From: Cephalothrix simula
Lineage: Eukaryota; Nemertea; Palaeonemertea; Archinemertea; Cephalotrichidae
Reading direction: 5' to 3'
NCBI GenBank assembly: GCA_035591015.1
Contig: JAXIUW010218062.1
Span: forward strand, 1 to 64,000
DNA: 64,000 nt
The position numbers and the translations under genes were made by a program. The notes under the pieces are model-generated. The model had not been told where the DNA came from. It was given only the letters and a program-made list of their open reading frames with translations, and did not search any database. Every line of letters starts with the position of its first letter. Positions within the stretch are counted from its first letter, which is position 1. Below, piece after piece: positions 18,438-26,528 of the stretch.

Positions 18438-20519
18438 ATGACGACCAAAAAAAGTTTAGCTAAAACTAATTCTTCAAAAGAAAAATCTAAGGTAGTTGCT
18501 AAGGTAACTACTAAAAAAGGTACTTCTAAAAGTGTTTCTGAAGAGGCAATTAAGGCCAGCACTACCAAGTCTGCTAGCAAACAAATAGCCGCTAAAAGCA
18601 CCTCAACTAAAAAACAAACAAAGGTAGCTAAAAATGCTCCTAAAAGTAAGCAAAGTACGGCGAAAATAGCAGCTAAGGCCACCAAATTAGAGGTTGCGGC
18701 AGCACCCGCCACAGACAATACCGTTAATGGCAGGCTGAGTGAACCGATCTTAAAGAAAGAGACAGAAAGCGAATGGTTTACCAAGCTGATTGACTTTGGT
18801 AGAGAGCAGGGCTTTTTATCAATTGCCGACATTAACGAAGCTATGCCACAGAACATAGTTTATTCTGAAGATATTGATCATTTTTACAGCCTAATTAAGT
18901 CAGAGAACATTATTATCAAAGAAAGCGATGATCAAGCCTTAGAAGACATAACCAAAGTAGAAGCCACTGAAGAAACTGATAATAAGGTTTTTGATAATTG
19001 TGAAGACCCCGTACGAATGTATCTCCGTGAGATGGGCTACATAAAACTGCTTACCCGTGAAGACGAGGTTGAAATCTCAAAGCGCATTGAGCAAGGGCAG
19101 CACGATGTTATCAATTCTTTAAGTGGCTTTCTGCTGATTTGGAAGCACCTTGCTGAATTAGTTGATGATCTTGACCAAAACAAGGTTCATGTTGAAGAGG
19201 TTATATCTAGTGCTGACCGAGAGTTTAGTGAAGACGATGCAGAAAGCCTCATCTATGATAAGAACATGGTGATGCTTAAAGAAATACGCAATAACTACAA
19301 AGAATTCAGCAGTTATTCGCAGCGCAAACGCTTAACCAAAGTTCAAAAAGTTCAAGTTGAAAAACTGCACAAAACCATCACAAGCAATATAACCGAAGTC
19401 AGTTTTAATTTTCGGCAAGTAAATACCATGTGTGATTTAGTTACCGAACATCGCCGCAGAATAATTAGCATGGAGAGCAATCTTAAAAAACTGCGTAACG
19501 AGCTTGGGTCTGGGGTATCTATAGAAGAATTGCAAAAACTAATCACCACTTGGGAACGTGCCAAAGGTGGCAGCATTGCCATTGCAACCAAAAAATTAGC
19601 CAGCAATACTAATATAAAAACCTCTAAAAAAGCCAAGGCTATAGATCAAAAAAATATTCCGCTTCTAGCTCGCCGCTATGTAGAACGAATATTATTTTAT
19701 GAGAAAAATCTTAGCAGTATGGTTGCCAAAACCGGCATGACTATGGAAGAGTTCACCACTAATTTTCAAGAGCTTAAAGGTGCCATGCAACGAGTTGAAA
19801 AAGCCAAAGGTGAAATTGCCGAGGCTAATTTGCGCTTAGTGATTAGCATCGCTAAAAAATATACTAATCGTGGCCTGCAATTTTTAGATTTAATTCAAGA
19901 AGGCAATATTGGCTTGATGAAGGCTGTAGACAAGTTTGAATATCGGCGTGGTTATAAGTTTTCTACCTATGCCACGTGGTGGATTAGACAGGCCATTACA
20001 CGAGCCATTGCTGACCAAGGCCGAACCATTCGTGTGCCTGTCCATATGATTGAAACAATGAACAAACTATTGCGTGTATCACGGCAATTAGTGCAGTCAT
20101 TAGGCCGTGAACCGTACCCTGAAGAACTAGCTAAAGAGCTAGATATTCCTGTCAACAAAATAAAACGTGTTCACCAAATAGCCAAAGAACCCACATCACT
20201 AGACACTCCCATTGGCGAAGAGGAAGACTCACATCTTGGTGATTTTATTGCTGATACAAAAATAGAATTGCCCGATGAAAATACGATGCTTACCAATCTC
20301 AACGAGAGCATCAATAAGGTGCTAGAGCTGCTTACTCCCCGTGAAGAACGTGTGCTACGTATGCGCTTTGGCATCAGCGAAATTCGAGACCATACGCTGG
20401 AAGAAATTGGTCAAGACTTTGATGTAACCCGAGAGCGTATTCGTCAAATAGAAGCTAAAGCCTTGCGCAAACTGCGACATCCTAGCCGTAGCTCTCAACT
20501 GAAGAGTTATTATAATTAA
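18438..20519 (+). CDS. rpoD: RNA polymerase primary sigma factor with Lys-rich N-terminal tail
   Basis: All core sigma-70 regions are present in 693 residues. Region 1.1 is around residues 115-155. Region 1.2 near 190 reads [16 protein letters not shown], and region 2 near 460-530 includes [20 protein letters not shown] and [17 protein letters not shown]. Region 3 follows, and region 4.2 near 653 reads [20 protein letters not shown]. The first ~95 residues form a Lys/Ala/Ser/Thr-rich basic tail like that of histone H1. An antisense open frame over this tail is an artefact of the low-complexity sequence. Confidence 0.95.
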   Translation: MTTKKSLAKTNSSKEKSKVVAKVTTKKGTSKSVSEEAIKASTTKSASKQIAAKSTSTKKQTKVAKNAPKSKQSTAKIAAKATKLEVAAAPATDNTVNGRLSEPILKKETESEWFTKLIDFGREQGFLSIADINEAMPQNIVYSEDIDHFYSLIKSENIIIKESDDQALEDITKVEATEETDNKVFDNCEDPVRMYLREMGYIKLLTREDEVEISKRIEQGQHDVINSLSGFLLIWKHLAELVDDLDQNKVHVEEVISSADREFSEDDAESLIYDKNMVMLKEIRNNYKEFSSYSQRKRLTKVQKVQVEKLHKTITSNITEVSFNFRQVNTMCDLVTEHRRRIISMESNLKKLRNELGSGVSIEELQKLITTWERAKGGSIAIATKKLASNTNIKTSKKAKAIDQKNIPLLARRYVERILFYEKNLSSMVAKTGMTMEEFTTNFQELKGAMQRVEKAKGEIAEANLRLVISIAKKYTNRGLQFLDLIQEGNIGLMKAVDKFEYRRGYKFSTYATWWIRQAITRAIADQGRTIRVPVHMIETMNKLLRVSRQLVQSLGREPYPEELAKELDIPVNKIKRVHQIAKEPTSLDTPIGEEEDSHLGDFIADTKIELPDENTMLTNLNESINKVLELLTPREERVLRMRFGISEIRDHTLEEIGQDFDVTRERIRQIEAKALRKLRHPSRSSQLKSYYN

Positions 20520-20823
20520 CGTGTTTGAGAGCTAAAATTCAGACTGTTAAGACTGTAAGTGCTTGATTTAAGATAGTATACAGTATACAGTATACGGCAC
20601 AGGCCTGTTGCCTTTGTAGTAGGGGGATGGCGAGAGCTAAAATCTAAGCGTTATAAAAAACCTAGGCGTATAAAGCAAATAGCTTACGGTGCTTATTTGG
20701 TAAGCGGTGTTTGTGTGCGTCTAGGTCTTGATTCTATGGCCTATGACCATATTCGGCTTGGCTTACTAGCACGTCATTGGTAGTCTTTTGATGGTTAGTC
20801 TCTTCAATGTTTCCTTGTGCTTT
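20520..20823. repeat. Intergenic DNA with 7-bp tandem repeat
   Basis: At 20574-20597 the unit agtatac is repeated about three times; the remaining roughly 270 bases before dnaB show no gene. The dnaB promoter presumably lies here. Confidence 0.5.
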
Positions 20824-22203
20824 ATGGAGAAAGATTTTCAATCAACTGTAACCAGTGCGCTTTTGCCTCACAACAAAGAAGCCGAGCAGGGTGTGCTAGG
20901 CTCTATTTTGCATGAAAACACCGCTCTGGCCAACGTTGCACGTTTATTGACTGTTGATAGTTTTTTTTCATCCGCCCATCAGCATATTTTTAATGCCATG
21001 CTTGATTTGGCAGAAAATGGTTCACCGCTAGATGAACTCACTATCTCTGATGAGCTAAGGCGAATAGGCAAATTAGAACAAATCGGCGGTGTATATTATA
21101 TTCAAGACCTTATCCAACAAGTACCACGAACAGCTAATTGTGAAGCCTATGCTAAGATAGTCCGTCAAAAGCACCAGTTACGCAGCCTTGTAATGATGGG
21201 TGATGAACTGGCCAATAAGGGACGAATGGCTCGTGATGAGGTTAGTGCCTTGCTGGCTACCGCCGAAAAAAGCCTGCTTGAACTGGCTCAAAATAGCCAT
21301 GAGAAAAGTCATGCACCTATCGGAGAACTGACTAGAGAATGTTTTACCTATCTCAGCGAAATTGAAGGTAGCGGCCGAGATTTACTTGGCTTGCCCAGTG
21401 GCTTCATAGGCCTAGATAAAATAGTGCAGGGCTTTAAGCCCGGTGAATTAACGGTTATAGCCGCTAGGCCATCAATGGGTAAAACGACTTTTTTAATGAA
21501 CATTCTTACTCATGCCATATCGCAAAGCGATACTGCCGGCGTTTTGTTTAGCTTAGAAATGTCTAAGCAGCAATTAGCCTTGCGCTGCTTGTGTGCTACA
21601 GCCAGTGTTGATAGCCAAATAATTTTCTCGGGCAAATCATTAAATGAAGACCAGTGGGGTGCGCTAACTGCTGCATCTCAGAAAATCGGTAGCCTTAATC
21701 TGCATATTGATGATAACTCAATGCTTAATGTTACCAATATTAGGGCTGTCTTACAGCAAATCAAAGCCGAACACCGGCTAGGCATAATTGGGGTTGACTA
21801 CATGCAGCTAATGAGTTCTAACCACAGAACCGCTACTCGTGAACAAGAGATCGCCGAGATATCTCGTGGACTAAAGGCCATTGCCAAAGACTTTAATATC
21901 CCGGTTTTAGCCTGCGCACAGCTTAATCGTTACCTAGAGCATCGTGATGATCGCCGCCCCATATTGTCTGACTTACGTGAGTCAGGTGCTATAGAGCAAG
22001 ATGCTGATATAGTAATGTTTATCTATCGTGATGAGGTCTATAATAAAGAGACCAAAGACAAAAACATCGCTGAAATACATGTTGCCAAAAATCGTACTGG
22101 ACCCATTACTGAAGATCGCAAGGGCATTCGTTTAGCCTTCGTTAAGAAGTTTACCCGCTTTACTACTCTTGCTAAAGAACCAGATAACGAAATTCATAAT
22201 TAA
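20824..22203 (+). CDS. dnaB: Replicative DNA helicase
   Basis: This hexameric 5'-3' helicase acts at the replication fork. The N-terminal domain begins PHNKEAEQGVLGSILHENTAL. The RecA-like domain has Walker A ARPSMGKTTFLMN, Walker B IGVDYMQLM, and the conserved LSDLRESGAIEQDADIVMFI segment. The ATG at 20824 (459 residues) gives the usual start; upstream in-frame starts at 20788/20791 would add a hydrophobic stretch with no counterpart in the family. Confidence 0.95.
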   Translation: MEKDFQSTVTSALLPHNKEAEQGVLGSILHENTALANVARLLTVDSFFSSAHQHIFNAMLDLAENGSPLDELTISDELRRIGKLEQIGGVYYIQDLIQQVPRTANCEAYAKIVRQKHQLRSLVMMGDELANKGRMARDEVSALLATAEKSLLELAQNSHEKSHAPIGELTRECFTYLSEIEGSGRDLLGLPSGFIGLDKIVQGFKPGELTVIAARPSMGKTTFLMNILTHAISQSDTAGVLFSLEMSKQQLALRCLCATASVDSQIIFSGKSLNEDQWGALTAASQKIGSLNLHIDDNSMLNVTNIRAVLQQIKAEHRLGIIGVDYMQLMSSNHRTATREQEIAEISRGLKAIAKDFNIPVLACAQLNRYLEHRDDRRPILSDLRESGAIEQDADIVMFIYRDEVYNKETKDKNIAEIHVAKNRTGPITEDRKGIRLAFVKKFTRFTTLAKEPDNEIHN

Positions 22204-22445
22204 TACGGCTATGGCATCCATAAAAATGCTATTCTGCACGTAGTTTGCATGCTACACGGCAGAACTGCTTGGGTTTAAGCAACTATGATGAACGAGCTTG
22301 GCCTTAAAACTAATCAGACGCACGAGCTTTACGGTTAGTTTTAGTAAGTGTTTTTAAGAAGATATTAGGCTTATAATAGGCAATAAGAGTTAGTATTACT
22401 GCAAATATCCTTGAAGGTATTTAAGGATGAATTAGGGTTAGCTAT

Positions 22446-22871
22446 ATGGCTGAACAAGGAGATTTTAGCGATTTAATATCAACGCTTGATAACTTATCAA
22501 GTGAAGATATTGCAACAGATAGCACAGATGCAACTGCTGCTGATGCTTCAATCAATGCACCGAATCTACCGGCGAAAAGCCAAAAAACGGAGCTTGGAGA
22601 GCAGCAACAGCGTAATGTTAAACTTTTGCTAGATGTTGCTCTGCGAGTTTCTTTAGAGGTTGGCCGTGCCAAAATGCTGGTCAGTGACCTACTGACAGTA
22701 GGGCAGGGCTCAGTAGTTGAGCTACATCGACTGGTCGGCGAAGATCTAGACCTAATGGTTAATGGCAAGCTCATCGCTAAGGCTGAAGTAGTGGTTATCA
22801 ACGAGCACTTTGGCTGTCGCATTAAAAGCATCGTCTCACCCGAAAATCGTGTTAATCATCTTGGTGGATAG
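22446..22871 (+). CDS. fliN: Flagellar motor switch protein FliN
   Basis: The 141-residue protein has an acidic variable N terminus and a C-terminal SpoA (surface presentation of antigens) domain. Diagnostic segments are LLLDVALRVSLEVGRAKM, VGQGSVVELHRLVGEDLDL and VNGKLIAKAEVVVINEHFG. FliN forms the C-ring that sets motor direction. No other flagellar gene is in the window, so it is an isolated locus. A type III secretion SctQ identity is less likely from this short, single-domain form. Confidence 0.88.
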   Translation: MAEQGDFSDLISTLDNLSSEDIATDSTDATAADASINAPNLPAKSQKTELGEQQQRNVKLLLDVALRVSLEVGRAKMLVSDLLTVGQGSVVELHRLVGEDLDLMVNGKLIAKAEVVVINEHFGCRIKSIVSPENRVNHLGG

Positions 22872-22926
22872 CTACGGAACGGCTTAGTATTAAGATTAGC
22901 ACTAAGAATATTTAAGGCGGAGGCGA

Positions 22927-23697
22927 GTGGTAATAATCAAAAAATCACAGAGCCTAGACGAAGCATTCGCAGAAAATAAGCCCTGTATAGCTCAAAAAAA
23001 CCAAATAACTAACCTTAACAAGAGTCAACAGGATTTTCCCTATCATTTAACTGATAGAAATCTTGGCTTAAATGGCTTGTCTTTACTCACTAAAATTCCA
23101 TCTCAAAGTATTGCAACTTGTTTTTTTGACCCCCAATATCGGGGCATTTTAGACAAGCAACAATATGGTAACGAAGGCCAGCAACGTGGGCAACGCCGAG
23201 CAGCTTTACAGCAAATGAGTACTGCTGATATCATTGCCTTTATTATAGAAATTCAACGAGTATTAAGACCATCAGGGCATTTGTTCTTATGGGTAGATAA
23301 GTTTCATATTTGCGAGGGCGTTAGTGATTGGTTTACGAATACCACGCTTAAAGTTGTTGATTTAATAGTATGGGAAAAACCTCGTTTCGGTATGGGTTAT
23401 CGCACTCGTAACAAGGCTGAATTTTTGATGGTCTACCAAAAAAAACCAGTTAAAGCTAAAGGATTTTGGACTATTCACAATATTCCTAATGTTTGGGCAG
23501 AGGCAGCTAATACCAAAAATCATACCCATGCTAAGCCGCTAAACTTGCAAGCTAAATTAATTGAGGCAACTACAAAACCCGGCGATATAGTGCTTGACCC
23601 AGCGATGGGTGGGGGTTCTGTGCTTATAGCCTGTCGCCAAAACAGCCGCACTTTTATTGGCACTGATCTAGTAACTGAATCTACAACTACCCAATAG
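22927..23697 (+). CDS. Stand-alone site-specific DNA methyltransferase (beta class)
   Basis: The 256-residue protein has the catalytic motif IV first (CFFDPQY, a DPPY variant, near residue 63). The AdoMet-binding motif I comes at the C terminus (LDPAMGGGSVLIACRQ, then FIGTDL). This order is that of beta-class N6-adenine or N4-cytosine methyltransferases; the middle would be the target-recognition part. Start GTG 22927 follows a GGAGG-type ribosome site. No restriction endonuclease is adjacent, so it is an orphan enzyme. Confidence 0.82.
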   Translation: MVIIKKSQSLDEAFAENKPCIAQKNQITNLNKSQQDFPYHLTDRNLGLNGLSLLTKIPSQSIATCFFDPQYRGILDKQQYGNEGQQRGQRRAALQQMSTADIIAFIIEIQRVLRPSGHLFLWVDKFHICEGVSDWFTNTTLKVVDLIVWEKPRFGMGYRTRNKAEFLMVYQKKPVKAKGFWTIHNIPNVWAEAANTKNHTHAKPLNLQAKLIEATTKPGDIVLDPAMGGGSVLIACRQNSRTFIGTDLVTESTTTQ

Positions 23698-23724
23698 TCG
23701 TGCTTTATCCAGTTTTGTTAGCAA

Positions 23725-24429
23725 TCAAAGATGCAATGGCAATTCATGGGTAATGCTTAGCCGTAATTTATTCGCCTGCCGTTCAAAGCTCACCGCTAAA
23801 GCCATCGCTTCTACGCCCTTACTTAATGCAGAGCGCAAGTTTTGGCCATACAGAAGATCAATATCGTCAGCACATTCAAAATGATTACAGCCCTCACGCT
23901 GCACAACAAAGACCACCATGGCCTTGTGTTGCTGCTCAACAAGCCTCTCTAACAACTGCATGTGCTTGGTGGCTCGCTTTGATACAGCATCAGGAAAGGC
24001 TGCTCCGCCATTGCGCTGTAAGGTTACACTTTTTACTTCAACAAAAGTTTTTAACCCCGAGGCATCATCAAGACAAAAATCTAGTCGGCTACTTTGATCA
24101 ATCTTAACTTCACGCTTAAATTCTTTGTAGTCGTTAAGGCGGTTAAGGCTGCGCTGCTCTAGTGCTTCGGCAAAAAGCTCATTCGCATACAACGGATTAA
24201 CGCCAACCATTCCATCTGGCATGTCAATAAAGTGCCAACTATAGGCGTATTTGCGCTTTGGGTTAGAGCTTCGCTCTAAAAAAACCTCACGCCCCGCCTC
24301 GCAGCAACTTAGCATAGAGCCCGGATTTGGAGTGTATACCGTCAGCACTTGGCCATCGGGCTGGCTTACATCAGCCAAAAACCTTTTGTAGCGTTTAATT
24401 AATCGTGCTGGGTAAACACTTACTTCCAT
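23725..24429 (-). CDS. sfsA: SfsA family protein (sugar fermentation stimulation protein)
   Basis: The 234-residue sequence follows the SfsA pattern throughout. Family segments include RYKRFLADV, YTPNPGSMLSC, SYSWHFIDMPDGM-like text and VNPLYANELF. FVEVKSVTL carries the conserved nuclease-like Glu-x-Lys, and FPDAVSKRATKHMQLL follows. The family resembles restriction-like nucleases and DNA-binding proteins; its function is not settled. It follows ogt by 30 bases on the same strand. Confidence 0.92.
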   Translation of the reverse strand: MEVSVYPARLIKRYKRFLADVSQPDGQVLTVYTPNPGSMLSCCEAGREVFLERSSNPKRKYAYSWHFIDMPDGMVGVNPLYANELFAEALEQRSLNRLNDYKEFKREVKIDQSSRLDFCLDDASGLKTFVEVKSVTLQRNGGAAFPDAVSKRATKHMQLLERLVEQQHKAMVVFVVQREGCNHFECADDIDLLYGQNLRSALSKGVEAMALAVSFERQANKLRLSITHELPLHL

Positions 24430-24459
24430 GTTGAGTGTTTGCTGAGAGTATTTTTGAGC

Positions 24460-24990
24460 TCAAGAGCGAGCTTCTAACGCTAGTAATGACGACTTTAGCG
24501 GTAGTCCGCCATGAAAGCCCACTAGTTTGCCATTACTACCCACCAAGCGATGGCAGGGAATAACTATTGGTAATGGATTGCTACCCGTCGCCATACCCAC
24601 CGCTCGTGATGCTTTGGGCTTACCAATGCGGCTGGCTAGCTGGCCATAACTTTGTGTTTGCCCATAGGGAATATCCATCAATGCCCGCCAAACGCTAGCC
24701 ATAAAATCTGTACCATGACTAAGATCAGGTTCAAAATCAAATACTTGTAGCTCACCGCTAAAGTATTTATCAAGCTGCTTGGTAATGTTCTTAAAATGCG
24801 AATCATCTCTTGTCCATTGCTTAGAAATCGGTGTCGGACAAGAACCTGATTGAAAGTTAAGCAATGACAATCCCTTCAAACTAGCACCAAGCAGAATATT
24901 GCCTAACGGGCTTTTGTAAATACTATAAAACTGCACTGATTGAGTATTACGTGCGCACTTCTTACAATTTTCTGGATGTGATTCATTCAT
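24460..24990 (-). CDS. ogt: Methylated-DNA--protein-cysteine methyltransferase
   Basis: This suicide enzyme takes alkyl groups off O6-alkylguanine. The active-site loop VIPCHRLVGSNGKLVGFHGG is intact. The helix-turn-helix arginine-finger region reads YGQLASRIGKPKASRAVG. The 176 residues include a Cys-containing N-terminal leader (ENCKKCARN) that may be a metal site or just variable. It is upstream partner of sfsA. Confidence 0.93.
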   Translation of the reverse strand: MNESHPENCKKCARNTQSVQFYSIYKSPLGNILLGASLKGLSLLNFQSGSCPTPISKQWTRDDSHFKNITKQLDKYFSGELQVFDFEPDLSHGTDFMASVWRALMDIPYGQTQSYGQLASRIGKPKASRAVGMATGSNPLPIVIPCHRLVGSNGKLVGFHGGLPLKSSLLALEARS

Positions 24991-25252
24991 AAGTCAGTTA
25001 TCGTTCTACGTATTTAGGCGCAGTCTTATTAAAAAATTGATGACCTATAGTATAGATGCTCAGGCCAGCGCAGTCAATACGGCCGTAATAAATATCAGTG
25101 CTTAATCATTAATCATAATTCATTATCGCGTCATGCACCTTTCATTATTGCATCATGCGTCTTTCATCAAGCAACATTACACCTGATGCTCACATAGCAT
25201 GCTTGTAAATCAAACAGGTAACTAAGAGGTTTAGCCACTGATTAATTACCGA

Positions 25253-26125
25253 TTAACTACTGAATTGATGACTGTATTTCTTGACTAATGGATGCTGAGG
25301 AAATCTAGATGAGGCATCAGAAAATGTTTTACGAGCCAGAGCATGGTTGCCGGTAGCATTTTGGCACAGTCCAAGCCAAACTAAATATTCGGCGCGTTGC
25401 TCTTTGCTGAGCATAGCTTCAAGAACAGTCATGGCCTCAGCATAATTACGCAGTTTGAACAAGCATGTACAAACCTTTAGTCGGCCACCTTGATAGTCTG
25501 GCTTTAGCTTTAGTACGGTTTTGAAGTACTGCAAAGCCTCTTCAAAGCGTTCTAGACAATAGAGCGACTGCCCCAACCAAAACATAAACTGAAATTGCTT
25601 TGGTTTAAGCAGGTGCGCCCGATAAAAGCTAGATCGTGCCTTCTCAAAAAGATTTAGCTGATAAAGACAACGCCCCGCCCAGTAATGATAAAGGGCATTA
25701 TCATCATTAAGCCGTGCTGCGGCTTCAAACTCGCTAAGGGCACGGCGATGCATGCCTCTTTCAAACAAAAATAAACCTAGCTTATACAGGCGTTCTGGGC
25801 TGGGCGGCTCTCTTTTTTTTACTAGGCTATAGCCACAATGATGGCAGTTTTGAAGCTGCTTACTGGTCAACCGTCCACAATGCGGGCAGCTTAATTCTGG
25901 ATGCAGGTTGATTGCTGATTGACTATGGTATAGTTCGCCATCATAGGCTTCTCGAGCGTCTGGATCAATAAGTACCTCATAGGCATCAGTTATATCACGC
26001 ATTAATTGTGCGCTACCTCCAGCATCAGGATGCGTTTCTTTCATCAAAGTTCGCCAAGCACTGTGGATAATCTTTGCCGAAGCATTGGGTGAAATCTGCA
26101 ATATTTCGTAATAATTTTTTAGCAC
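25253..26125 (-). CDS. J-domain protein with zinc ribbon and TPR repeats
   Basis: The 290-residue protein begins with a J-domain (YYEILQISPNASAKIIHSAW, HPD in KETHPDAGG). A four-cysteine zinc ribbon follows (CPHCG and CHHCG, residues about 80-100). The remainder is five or so TPR helices (LYHYWAGRCLYQLNLFEKA and similar). J-domains stimulate DnaK ATPase, so this is probably a client-recruiting co-chaperone. Start is GTG 26125. It lies divergent from another J-domain/TPR-like gene. Confidence 0.82.
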   Translation of the reverse strand: MLKNYYEILQISPNASAKIIHSAWRTLMKETHPDAGGSAQLMRDITDAYEVLIDPDAREAYDGELYHSQSAINLHPELSCPHCGRLTSKQLQNCHHCGYSLVKKREPPSPERLYKLGLFLFERGMHRRALSEFEAAARLNDDNALYHYWAGRCLYQLNLFEKARSSFYRAHLLKPKQFQFMFWLGQSLYCLERFEEALQYFKTVLKLKPDYQGGRLKVCTCLFKLRNYAEAMTVLEAMLSKEQRAEYLVWLGLCQNATGNHALARKTFSDASSRFPQHPLVKKYSHQFSS

Positions 26126-26528
26126 AGACTAGATGTAGCGACAGTAGTTTAATTGAAAACAATATCTCTTATGCGTACACAGCTATTACACATAGTTATT
26201 ACACATAGTTATTGCACATAGCCTAAACAAAGATTAGCACAGATAATTCAGCTAAAAGTAATCTAAGCCGTCTCTTGCATAGTAATGGCATAATCATACA
26301 CAGTGGTTGTAAAAAACGTAAAAACTAATGCTCTACCTATTAACGCTATCAAATCTATAAGTTCATTCTAAGCGCCTTCATTGGATCAACGTTTTTTAAT
26401 TGTAAGCAACGAATATGTTTAAGATAATTACGTTCAAAATAATGCAGCAACACCTTTTGCTTATTCTACAAGAATGGCCCTAAAAGTGTATAATTCATCA
26501 GCATCTAAGTATTTGGCAAGCCAACAGT
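26126..26528. repeat. Divergent intergenic region with 13-bp tandem repeat
   Basis: Between two divergent J-domain genes; 26180-26223 has about three copies of a 13-base unit (cacatagttatta). The rest is AT-rich and should hold both promoters. No gene was seen. Confidence 0.55.

Noticed and set aside
18416-18856. Minus-strand open frame of 146 codons with hydrophobic translation
   Set aside because: It is the mirror of the Lys/Ala/Ser-rich tail of rpoD; antisense of such codons gives Leu/Ala/Val runs.
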